Source: Hippophae tibetana
Lineage: Eukaryota; Streptophyta; Magnoliopsida; Rosales; Elaeagnaceae
Length of the DNA: 64,000 nucleotides
Reading direction: 5' to 3'
Assembly: GCA_037013495.1 (NCBI GenBank)
Contig: CM072810.1
Location: 82,506,449-82,570,448 of the forward strand
Shown here: in pieces, positions 1 to 10,968 of the stretch
Layout: every line of letters starts with the position of its first letter
Position numbering within the stretch: the first letter of the stretch is position 1
Notes under the pieces: model-generated
What the model was told of the DNA's origin: nothing
Seen by the model: only the letters and a program-made list of their open reading frames with translations
Databases searched by the model: none
Translations under genes and position numbers: made by a program

Positions 1-500
1 AAAAGAAGTGTCAACATGCTACAAATTCAGCAAGGAAATTTGAAATAATTAATGGGTATGTGGGATTGTTTTTAATTTGTAAATCACACAAACAAGGCAT
101 ATGACATTTAGCTTAGTTTCTTTTTTATAATTTTGAGCATGTGATTTGGAGAGAAGAAAATCTAGTTGATTCTTTACCATTTTGGGTATGAATTGGAGAG
201 AAACAAATTTGGTTGATTCTTTACCATTTTTAGCATGTAGCTTAAGGGGAAAGAACCTAGACATTTCCTTTAGTTTATGTTTACCTATAAATAGGCCTTT
301 TCAATTCAAAAAATAGTAGAATGTTTCAAATCAAAAGGTGAGTAAAATTTCTCTTTGGTTCTTTGAAGAACTTCTTGAACTTATCAGATTTGTCTGTGGC
401 ATTCATAACTCGACTTATCAATCAAGTATCTATTCCTTGATTATAGCGTCCTCCCCTTACCAAGGTTTACATCTCTTTATAGGTGTTGTGTTGTGATTTC
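1..500 (+). mobile_element. LTR-like fragment, left end outside or at window edge
   Basis: Non-coding sequence with the look of a plant Copia LTR read on the plus strand: a TATA box (TATAAATA at 286-293) followed by a T/C-rich leader and a short direct-repeat block upstream. It abuts the truncated minus-strand Copia element and has a different orientation from it, so it is probably a separate element. The right edge is not sharp, and I could not find a second copy or a target duplication. It could also be a promoter-like stretch of host DNA. Confidence 0.35.
135..240 (+). repeat. Two tandem copies of a ~50-bp unit
   Basis: Two adjacent units share the core 'ttggagagaa' and 'gttgattctttaccatttt' and each is introduced by a 'gcatg' or 'gtatg' motif. 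A third partial start (agcatgta) follows. Such duplications upstream of a TATA box are common in plant LTR U3 regions, which fits the LTR reading of the surrounding sequence. Confidence 0.6.
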
Positions 501-559
501 CATCCAAATATATAGTAGAACAATCCTAGGAACTAAATTTTGGTACAGGTTTTGTCACA

Positions 560-3329
560 AGTTGGTATGGTTTGTATCATTTATCTTCTCTTATAGCATT
601 TTCAAATGAAGTGGGATCTTCTTTCGTTGCATCTTGAACCATATACATTGCCTCTTCTTCTTCACTCAGTCCCTCACCAGTCACACAATCTTATGTCCAA
701 TATGGTGGTCTTCTTTCTCTCCCTTCAACTAAGCTACCCTCATTATCACTAATTTCTCTAGTGCTCCTAACTACTTCACTAGAGTTATCTCTATCCTATC
801 TTTCACCATTCACCTCAACATCACCGTCACCAATACCACCTTTATTCCCTCCCTCTTTTTCTTCATCACTGAACTCCTTATCATCACCCTAAACCAACTC
901 TGACCTAATTTGGTTCTCATATTTTTCAACCCAATCCCATTACTTATCTTACTTAAACACAACATCTTTATTCGCAACCACCTTTTTTTTGTTTTCAGAT
1001 CAAATAGCCTATAACCTTTAGACTCTTCATTGACTCCCAATAAGATGCAAGGAAAACTTTTATTTTCTAATTTACCTCGTTCTTCTTATGGGATGTGGAC
1101 ATGTGCAATGCAACCCTAGACTCAAAAGTAAGCAATAGATGGTTTAACACCACTCCATGCCTCTTGTGATGTGATATCTTTCAAGGCTAAAGTAAGCCAT
1201 CAATTCAAAATATAGAATGTCTAAACCACTACTGCAGGCTAAAAATATTTTGGCATATTCTTAGCAGATAACATTGAGTGTAACATGTTCATTACTATTC
1301 TATTGTTTCTCTCAACGATGCCATTTTGTTATGGCGTATATACAATAGTGAGTTGCCTTTTGATTCCATGCTCTTTGCAAAATACATTAAAGTCATGTGA
1401 TGTGAATTCTCCTCCCCTGTCAGTCCTTAGGCACTTGATAGACACGTTTTCTTCCTTTTCTACCAACTTCTTGAATTTCTTAAAACAATCCAGTGCTTCT
1501 AACTTCTCAAACAAAAGGTACACCTGTGATTTTCAACTAAAATCATCTATAAAACATAAAAGTGTATGTTTTTCCACTGTTGGATTAGGGAAGATTGGCC
1601 CATAAATATTTGTATGAATCAACTCCAATACTTGACTTTCTCTCCACAAACTTATTTTTTTAATGGCATTCATGTGTTACTTTCCATTGAAACAATCGGT
1701 AAAAACAACCTATGGAGCTATAAACTGAGACAAACCATGCACCATTTTCTTGAATTGTAATGTTCTCAACCCCTTATGGCTTAATTGTCCATACCTATGG
1801 TGCCACAAGTGTGTCAAATTCAAGGATCTTATATGAAAACATTCTTCTAGTTGAGGGAGAGATCTCATAGAGGATGAAGCTTCATTCAGAATGATGAAAA
1901 TACGATTAGTAGTCGTAAGGGTGTATACAATCAGTCATCTTTGTGGATGGTAAATGTTGCATGCTCCATCTTTGATCAAGATTGCCAAAGTATTTTCATG
2001 TAGATGCCCAATGCTCAAAAGATTGTTTCTAAGATCTGGAACAGAATATACATCTCCAGCCACACTCATCCTAGTGTTATTTATAAGCTTGACTCAATGA
2101 GTAAAAATAACATCCAAACTCAAAAACATATCACGATCACCACATATATGATTTAAGCACCTACAATATAGGAACCAAACATCACTCCTCTTTGGCTCAT
2201 GTATCTCCACATATGATATTAAGAGCAACTCATTTTCTTCATCAACCTGCGCATAATTGGCCTCTTTGTTCCATTTTGGAAATTTATATTGAAAGTGTCC
2301 AAGTTTATGACACTTAAAGAATTCTATTGTTGCTCTATTGAAAGACTGTTGTCCTCTCTCTCGATCTCTTCCTCTAAAAATTGCTCTCCCTCAACCTCTA
2401 GTACCAGTTCGATCTTCAATCTTCAAGGCATGATCTTCTTCTTCTTGATTCAGCTTATGGAACTTCTACTTATCAACCACAAGTGAACTCCACAACTCAT
2501 CAATTAAGAGCGTGTCTACATCTTTTGACTCTTCCACATGGTTTCACCATTGCTTATCATTTTTTTCGCCACAACCATAACCCTAGTGAAATATTCAATG
2601 ATTTCTCATTTTTCTTCATCTTCAACGCCTAAAAGTCTCTTCTCAAAGCTTGAAGAATAGATCTCTTAACTTGAGCATTCCCACCAAATTTATTCTTCAA
2701 TGATTCCCAAAAAACCTTTGAGTTGTGTCTGTCCAGAATTTGTTCGAATGTGACTTTGTCAATGGCCTGGTATAGGTAGTGCTTCACCTTGTGATCCATG
2801 GTCCTTGCATCATCCAATAACAATAGTTATGCATCTGTCAATCTTATTCTAGTGATTAGTTCCTTGAAACCATTCTCTATGAGGCTCCATAATCCCTTCG
2901 ATCTGAGGAGTTTTCCATAAACTCTCCCCATTGGTCATATGGGACGCCATCGAAGTGAGGGATTCTTTTTAAACTCTTATCCTTACTCATCTCTCCTCAT
3001 GTGTTTCCCTTTCTATGCTATGCCATTGTTATATTCTCAGACCCAATGGGTGCTTTGATACATCTTTGTTAGGAATGAGAATTTTTTAGCACACTAAAAC
3101 TCTCTAAATTGATTAAATCCATTCAATGTTTATCCAATTGTAGCTATGGCTATTATATAGCCTCAAACTCTAATAAACTAAGCTCAAAACATGGTGCTTT
3201 AAGAGAAATAAAAAAACAAATTCAAAGCATAACCTGATCCTAAGGATCAGGTCTTTATTTAACTTAATAACAAACTTAGAAAGACTCACACAACTCTATT
3301 CAGTTGCAAGTGAGGTTACCCGTGTTACA
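560..3329 (-). mobile_element. Copia retrotransposon, 3'-truncated, decayed
   Basis: Reading right to left: a 5' LTR, a tRNA-Met-like primer site near 3051-3062, a gag region (2629-2990, UBN2-type gag with 'VKHYLYQAIDKVTFEQI' and an upstream 'IPHFDG'-like start), an integrase core (1329-1523, '[11 protein letters not shown]'), and the linker that precedes reverse transcriptase (810-1040, 'GYRLFDLKTKK'). Similarity stops near 560, so the reverse transcriptase, RNase H and 3' LTR are absent. The coding is a fossil with many breaks. No target duplication can be tested because the 3' end is gone. Confidence 0.85.
3067..3329 (-). repeat. Probable 5' LTR of the truncated Copia element
   Basis: On the minus strand this 263-bp piece starts TGTAACACGG and ends TTCCTAACA, contains a TATA box (tatataata) and is followed directly by a tRNA-Met-like primer site. 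It holds a short hairpin (arms acctgatcc/ggatcaggt near 3232-3251). There is no second copy in the window, so the outer edge rests only on the TG...CA rule. Confidence 0.55.
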
Positions 3330-3864
3330 ATCGTGGATCCTTGATACATATTTCCAATTTTATTCAATGAATTGTTTTTTTACATTAAAAGCATGCTTTC
3401 ATTAAATTCTATAATGGTATATCCATTGAGGATTCCTTTGTATGACAGCTCATACGTTGGAATAGGCATATGTTACATGTTTTCAATGTTGATCGTAGAA
3501 TCTAATTATGTAAAATTTATTTAGAGAATTGATTGGAATTATGATATCTACATTTACTATCTTGGGAAAAGTATCAAAGTCATGTTATCTAGAAGATAAT
3601 AATTTAGATAAGGGAGAACTGGCTTATTGATTCGCATGTAATTGAGAATCAGGATAAAATGATTACTCGTTCCAGAGGATTTGGAGAACATAGATATTCT
3701 ACTTGCTTCAGTTATCATGGTTATCCTTTTCCTACTGTCTGAACTTTATAGTTATGATGCATTCATACATTTTTATAGTACATTTCCTTCCTCATTGAGG
3801 TATTTAACTACATCATGCAGTTAAAGGTTTGTACAGTAGAGGAGATATTATTACAAGTAATAAA
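3330..3864. other. Spacer between two Copia elements
   Basis: 535 bases of moderately AT-rich DNA with no convincing coding or repeat structure. It ends with the left copy of the ATAAA target duplication of the next element. Because it is contiguous in the ancestral sequence with the DNA at 10614, it may be upstream flank or intron of the decayed NOC4-like gene, but I could not match any exon. Confidence 0.4.
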
Positions 3865-4344
3865 TGTTTAGTAAAATTTAGAGTACACAACTCTAAGCTT
3901 ACTAATATTAGACCCAAACAAATAAAAAAATTAATTGTATTATACCCACAATAAAAGACACTACAACACTTTTCAAAGACCATTCACAATTTGAAGAGAA
4001 ATACAAACACTTAAAAACAAATCTCACAACTCACACTTAAACTAAGAATACAATGACTTATTATTTTTTAGGGATACATAACCCAAATGCAAAGAAGGCT
4101 ATTTATAGTTCTCACCATGCAATCTACACCACACAAATATAAAATTAAGAAATAATTCTAACCACACATTATTACGACATTCTACACACTTATAAAAAAT
4201 CTCATTTTTATATCCTTCTAGAATTTTCTCTTAGAAAAAATTTCTTTAACATTTGAGAAGCTTCCATTTGATTAAGCTTAGATAAAATGGATTGGGCTTT
4301 TATTTTCCTTAGTGTTTGTAATGGACTAGAGTTGATATTCAACA
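3865..4344 (-). repeat. 3' LTR of full-length Copia element
   Basis: 480 bp; on the plus strand it starts TGTTTAGTAAAATTTAG and ends GATATTCAACA. It aligns with the 392-bp right-hand LTR, with internal length differences. Confidence 0.9.
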
Positions 4345-6835
4345 CTCCCCTTAATACCAACTTTTACTATTTTTACGGTACCGAGCTGACAGTAAAACAT
4401 TTTGAACTTACCAGTGCTCAAGCCTTTTGTGAACAAGTTTACAACTTGATCATTTGTCATGATTTACCTCATCTCAATTTCTTCTTGTAGAACCTTTTCT
4501 CTGATAAAATTATAGTGCATTTCAACATACTTAGTTCTTGCATGAAAAATTGGATTCTTCCTCAAGCGAATTGCCGATTGATTTTCACAGTATAATGGAA
4601 TTGCATAATCTATTGGTTCATGTAGATTATTCATTAGCTGTATCAACCATGTACTCTCTTTAGCTTCCATTGTCACTGCTCGATACTCAGCACCATTAGT
4701 TGATAATGATATTGTCAACTGTCTCTTACTACACCAAGGAATTGTTCTAGAACCAAGCTTAAACACATACCCAATTGTTGATCTATTGGTGCCATGATCT
4801 CTTGCATAGTCAACATCATAGTAACCAACTAATTTTTCGTCTCTACCTTTTTTTACAAAAGACCAAAGTCAATTGTACTCTTCACATATCTCAGTATTCA
4901 TCGAACTGCTTCAAAATGAGGCTACTTTGGATTTTGCATGTACCAACTCATCACACTAACTACATAAGAAATGTTAGGTCGAGTTAAGATTAAGTAGATC
5001 ATACTACCTAATAATTTTTGATACATTGTTGCATCTTCCAAATCTTTTCTTTCATATGCACACATTTTGACCTTTGGTTCCATCAGCATTGAAATTGGCT
5101 TACATTCAAGCATTCCGAACCTCTTTAAAAAATCTTTGAAATATTTTTGCTGACAAAGAAACATTCCTTCTTGTGCATGATTAACCTCTATATATACCAA
5201 GGAAGTGCTTGAGTTGTCCAAGTTCCTTCATTTGGAAACAGATTGATAAGTTCTCCTTTGTCCGAAAACTTTATGCCTTATCATCACCAATTACGATTAA
5301 ATCATCTATGTATGCTAGAATGATAGCTAGCTATCCTTCATTGGTTATGAAAAACAAGATAGAATCTGTAGGTGTTACTAAATAACCACTTTGTGTCAAA
5401 AATTCAACAATCTTATCATACTATGCATTGGGTGCTTGTTTTAATCCGTAAAATGCTTTCTGTAGCTTACACACATATTCAAGATGATATTGGCTCTGAA
5501 AACCCATTGGTTGGATCATATAGATCTCTTGATCCAGTTCTCTATGAAGAAAAGCATTCTTCACATCCATATGTCACAAATTCCCATCTTTGTTAGCTAT
5601 AAGTGCAAGTAGGACTCGTACAGTTGTAATTTTTTTCACTGGACTAAACATTTCATCATAGTCTAGTCCATATTGTTGAGAGAAACCACGAGCTACTAAT
5701 CGTGTCTTGTACCTCTCAATTGACTCATATGGATGACACATTATCTTATAAACCAACTTATAGGATATGGGTTTCACATCTCCTAGCTTTCGCACCAGAT
5801 CCCAAGTTTGATTTTTTGAAGTGCATCGATCTCTTCTTTCATAACTGTCATCCATTTAGAACTTTGTGATGCTTCTTCGAATGTCTTAAGTTCTACTATA
5901 GTTACTTCTTCAACTATGACTATATTGGTGTATTTGGGATTTGGCCTTCATGTTCTTGTTGACCTTCGGAGTTGGGATTGTAGAGTTGATTCTTCCGTTT
6001 CACTAGGCCCACATTCTTTGTTTGGTTGTTGATATACACTAGTTTTCCAAGGATTCCAAGTTACTCTTTTTTCGACATTATCATAGTTTGGATCTCCTTA
6101 TTCATCTAAACTTGGTTAGAGTTGAACAATATGCTCATCTATCTTTTATTGTAGATTGTCTCCAAATTCTCTTGAGTTTGGAAACACCTTCTTCTCTAAG
6201 GACCACCAAGAAGATGCTTCATCAAACATTACATCTCATGAAGTGTAGCATCTTCCACTCGTTGGATCGAAACATTTCCACCCCATTCTCTAGTTATCGT
6301 ATCCCATAAAGAAACATTTAATAGCTTTCTTATCAAACTTGCTTTGTAAATGATCAAGAACAAATACATAACATACATAGCCAAATTCTCAAAAGTAGCT
6401 AACTGTAGATTTCATGTTCCACAGTTTCTCAAAGGGTGAAAAAAATCCTAACCTCGGTTGAGGAAATCTATTGATCACAAAGGTTGCAGTCCTCATTGCT
6501 TTAGCCTAAAATCTTCCAAGTACATTCTTTTCTTGTAGCATACTCAGATAAATTTCTACAAGATGCCAATTTTTTTCTCTTTGTTACACCATTTTGTTGT
6601 GGCGTGTTCGCATAAGTGTATTGATGATGAATTCAACATTCTCTTAGATATTGAAAGAACTCACTTGATCTATATTCTCCACTATTGTCTGTGCACAAGC
6701 AACGAATCTTTTTTACTACTTTTCCTCTAATTGATTCTCTAAACTCTTTAAACTTTAAAAATGTGTCAGATTTTTCTTTCATAAAGAAAATCCACACATT
6801 CCTTGAGAAGTCATCAATGAATGTCAACATGAACC

Positions 6836-8602
6836 TGATATGTGCTTAAAAGCACTAAAATTATCATTTTTTATGTACTTTAATTGATTAAATAAATTTA
6901 TATTTTTATGATTTTATAATATTTTTATATAAATTTGTTCTTTTGGAATCACAAGTATTTTTGTTCAAAAATAACTTAAAGACATGAAGAAAAATACTAG
7001 AGGCAATATTTTACAAATATATTGAGGAAAAGTAAAAAAGATGGAAAAATAATTGTATAAAATGGGTCAAAAATATCAAAATGCCTAAAATCTCATGCGC
7101 ACCAACGCGCGTAGCCGCCCATCACACCGAGTCTCGTGCACACTGGTCTATCCGCACCGAGTCCCGCGTGCAGCATTCCACATGCGTCTTGTCGGGCACG
7201 TCCCATCATACTCCTACCTATGTCAATCGCCGTCTACCATGCCAACCGCCCATCTGTCGAGCTTTTCACACCCCATATGCATGCCAACCTATCCAAACGC
7301 ATCTAAATTCAAATTTTGAAAAAAAATTCCTCTTTTTTGTTCTTTTCTTCACCTATAAAAGGACAATCTTCCTCCATTATAAAAGACACAATTTTCTAAG
7401 CACTTTCTCTCTCTATAAAGTTTTCATTTTTTTAGTTTTTAAGTTCTCTTTTTTAGAAGAACTAGTTATGTTTTTATAAATTTTTAGTTTTTGATTTAAT
7501 AAGTATAGATGCAAATCTGTTTTGGAGGTTCCAGCAATAGAATTAACATCAAACTATTGTAAGGATTATTTTAAGGTATTATTTTAATGGATTCTTTACA
7601 CTCATCTTTTTATGTTATATTTAATTTGTCTATGATTAAATTTAACATGGTTGTCTTTTTTGTAAATATGATATAATTATAATGTTATTATGCTTGCAAA
7701 ATATTAAATAGGTAAAATATTTCCATAAAATAAATTGATTTTATTTTTATTCAAGATTTTATATTAAGGATGTTAAAGAGAAATACATTATTTTTTATTA
7801 CAAACTTAAATTTAAAAATTAGATTTTAAGGTTTAATTATCTGGTGTGATTTAGAGTAGTGCTCTTTTATTTGTTGGTACAATCGCCAAGTAGTTAAATT
7901 GAAACTCTATTTCAAAAGTTTTTTATAAGAACTATTATTTGAAAATGTATTGACGATATATTTTTAGTATTGGTTTTAAAACTTGAAAGTTAGTACTTGG
8001 ATAATTAAATTTTTAGGTTTAATTTGGACATCTTGAATAAAGTCTAATTATTTGACTCCGCCTAAAACTGTGATTAGATGGTTTTCTATTTTCTTAGAAA
8101 TAAAGTTAGAATTTAATATTGAATTAATTAATAGGGTAAGGATATTAGTTAGTTAATATTAAACAAAAAAAATTGAGCCTCGTCTAAGGACACTTTCATA
8201 CCAAAAAGAGAAAATCAATGAATATCAATTTATATATTTAATAACTTAAATAATATGAGCAAACATAATTAACTTAATTATTATATCCTTAAATACTTCA
8301 TTCATATCAATGATAAAATTTTCATTATTGTTTATTGAATATATATATATATATTTATGTTATTAGATTAGGAAACAAACAAACCAAAATATCGTGACAT
8401 GATGTTTAGGATTTAATTTCGTTTTTAAGATTTTCAATAATGAATTAAAAACTACATATATTCTTTACTTAGATTTACCTTAGGAGTATACTTATCATTT
8501 GCTATAAAATGATTCATACATTTGCAAGAGTTTTACAAATAATAAAACCACAAAGTATTTTGCAAGATTGGTATTTGTAATGCCGATCTTGCGACTTCAT
8601 CA
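6836..8602 (+). mobile_element. Solo LTR (1767 bp) inserted in the Copia integrase region
   Basis: The insert starts TGATATGTGCTTAAAAGC and ends GCGACTTCATCA, so it obeys TG...CA with TGAT/ATCA inverted ends. It is flanked by a near-perfect 5-bp target duplication (GAACC at 6831-6835, GTACC at 8603-8607), and the Copia coding similarity stops exactly at these points. A TATA box (tataaaag) lies near 7363 on the plus strand. There are no coding domains and no internal terminal repeats, which fits a single LTR left by recombination. Its start resembles the minus-strand start of the LTR pair at 47565-61222 (TGCTT..AAAAGCACT), suggesting one LTR superfamily. Confidence 0.82.
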
Positions 8603-10207
8603 GTACCGCATACTACCAATTAATGGTTGCTTAATGGGCCCAACTACATCAAAGTGAACTAACTCTAATGGTTTTTTTGTTTTAAACTTCGATTCCTTGT
8701 ATGGAAATTGGTGAGCTTTATCATACTGACATCTTACATAGAACGTGTATGTTTGCACATCTAGTTGAGGAAGCTCTTTAAACATCGACTTCTTCACCAT
8801 CACACTTAGCTTGGAATAGCTAACGTGACCTAACTACATGTGCCATAGATTTGTTGTCTCATTTTTTCTTGTCCTGTCTACATATGCAGATTCTACTAAT
8901 ATCATGTAGATTGATTCTAATCGGTACTCCTATATTGTTAGTGTTTCTGAGATTTTAAGATCATGATACACCTTCACATCTTGGGGACCGAACAAAATAT
9001 AGTGGCCTGATGATGTTAATTAAGCCATAGATAGCAAGTTTTTGTTCATTCCTAGGACATGATAAACATCTTGAAGTGGCACCTGGTTAGAGTTATATCG
9101 AGGCATAACTATCATCTTATTGATGTGAGCTATTGGTAACCTTGATTTGTCAGCTATCACCACTACATGACCTCCCTTATACTCAGACAGGCTTTACAAC
9201 TTTCGTTTATCACCTGTAATATGATTTGAGCATCCCGAATCTATGATTCATTCATTCAATAGGCTTTTTCTTTGTCCAACAATCTTTATCCATGTGACCC
9301 ATCTTCCCGCGGTTATAACACTCACCATTAATTTTTTTTCTGTTACCGTGATTCTTCGAAGTTCCCCTAGATGAGAGCCTTTCTTTCCTTGAGGAATTTT
9401 CCCTTTGTCACCATCCTTTTTAGATCCATTATCATTGTATTGCTTGAAAGTGCCTCTACTTTTGCTAGTGTAGAACGCTTCTTCCTTACTCTTCAGCGAG
9501 ACTACTCCCATTTTCTTAGCCATAATTTCTTGACCAGCCAACAACATTTCAAACCTAACAAGAAATGGTTGTATCGGCCATCCTTGTACAGCGATAACGA
9601 ACCCTCGATATTTAGGTCTCAAATCATGGACGATTATTCTCTTTATCTTAATTTTGCCAATATGAGCTTTCGAATCTAACTCTAAAATTTGGAGACATAT
9701 CGACTTCACCTTTTGAAAGTATTAAGAAATCATCATGTTGAGTTGTGCCATTGATAGTAGCTCATTCTTGAGAATTTGTAGTCTTGTATCATTCTTCTTT
9801 GAAAATAATGTAACAAAAGTGTTCCATGCTTATTTCGGTGTTTTGGCATCCCAAATGTGCTCCAACATTTCTTCTTCAATCGTAGTCTTTAAAGCAAACA
9901 TCGTTTTGCTTGCTTTAATTTTCTACTTCCACAAGATGTCATTTGCATCTTCCGCTGCTGGTTGTGTAACTTTTCCACCACCGACAACCTCCTACAAGTC
10001 TTGAACTTGTAAGTAAGACTCTATACATGTTACCCACATGTTGTAGTTTTTGTTGTTGAGTTTTTTGATTCCTCTAACTACTTAAAGGTCACTAATCGTG
10101 CTGGTAAGACTTCGACTATACCGAATAAGCTTGATTAACAAACTTGCACAATATCAAACTCCTCATAATTCAAGATAGCTCTACCAAGAACAATCACTGA
10201 CCGTCCC

Positions 10208-10219
10208 GCTCTGATACCA
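10208..10219 (-). other. Primer-binding site, tRNA-Met type
   Basis: Reverse complement reads TGGTATCAGAGC, the standard plant initiator tRNA-Met primer site, two bases inside the 5' LTR of the Copia element. Confidence 0.9.
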
Positions 10220-10221
10220 TT

Positions 10222-10613
10222 TGTTGAGTAAAATTTAGAGTATACAACTCTAAGCTTGCTAATATTGGACCCAAACAAATAAACAAATTACTTGTATTAT
10301 ATCCACAATAAAATACACTATAACACTTTTCAAATGTCACTTACAATTTGAATAGAAATACAAAGATTTTTTTTAGGGATTTATAACCCAAATACAAGAG
10401 AAACTATTTGTAATATTTATCGTGTAATTTATATCACACAAATATTAAATTAAAAAATAATTTTAACCACGTATTATTAACACTATACATCTAAAAAATC
10501 TCATTTGTATATCCTTCTACACACTTCTTTACCATTTGAAAAGCTTACATTTTATTGGAATTACGTAAAATAAATTGGGCTTTTATTTTTTTAATGGGGT
10601 TTATCTTCTAACA
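10222..10613 (-). repeat. 5' LTR of full-length Copia element
   Basis: 392 bp; on the plus strand it starts TGTTGAGTAAAATTTAG and ends TCTTCTAACA, followed by the ATAAA target duplication. Confidence 0.9.
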
Positions 10614-10968
10614 ATAAATACTATTATAAAAGTGTACTAGCGTTTAGATTATCTTTAGTCAAACTAATGGAAACATATAAATACTTCTCATCATTTGGTC
10701 GTGAATTTTTGGAATGTGCAGAATGAAGATAATTTTATTTTTTTTCTTCGCAGTATACAAATATTATAGAATTTAGAGTTTGAAGTTCACTTCACTGGTT
10801 TATCTTTGGTATCACCGAGTAGTATTTGACTTAGTGGAGCAGCTAAGTTTTTACAAAGTTGTGTATATCTACGATGTTGATCCTGTTAATGAGAGTATTT
10901 TGACTAGTCGTGCATAAAGTGATTTGTCCATCCTTGTGTTGGAAATCGTAATTCTGAATGTTCATGCA
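10614..10968 (+). other. Flank of the NOC4-like pseudogene
   Basis: Low-complexity to moderately unique DNA immediately right of the Copia target duplication. One short plus-strand reading (about 10843-10917) looks coding but I could not assign it. It ends in a good splice acceptor (tgttcatgcag, 10958-10968) that opens the first recognisable NOC4-like exon. Confidence 0.35.

Larger units (their letters stand above)
3865..10613 (-). mobile_element. Copia retrotransposon, full-length, decayed, with nested solo LTR
   Basis: Bounded by two related LTRs (3865-4344 and 10222-10613) and by a perfect 5-bp target duplication, ATAAA at 3860-3864 and 10614-10618. The 5' end is on the right: a primer site complementary to tRNA-Met lies at 10208-10219. 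From right to left there is gag with a zinc knuckle (about 9248-10000), the gag-pre-integrase and integrase N-terminal region (8600-8803), integrase core (6633-6830, 'TFIDDFSR'), reverse transcriptase (5574-5855 and 4922-5221) and RNase H (4464-4766). A polypurine tract borders the 3' LTR at 4345-4354. Coding is heavily broken (well over ten breaks). The LTRs differ at very roughly one base in ten, so the insertion is old. Confidence 0.93.

Noticed and set aside
3690-3760. Reading with 'LFLLSEL'-like text that might be another NOC-family exon
   Set aside because: Too short and without splice context; likely chance.
7081-7479. 132-codon plus-strand reading and an overlapping 74-codon one
   Set aside because: They lie wholly in the solo LTR across its CpG-rich and TATA-containing part. 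Composition is not protein-like and no family resemblance is seen.
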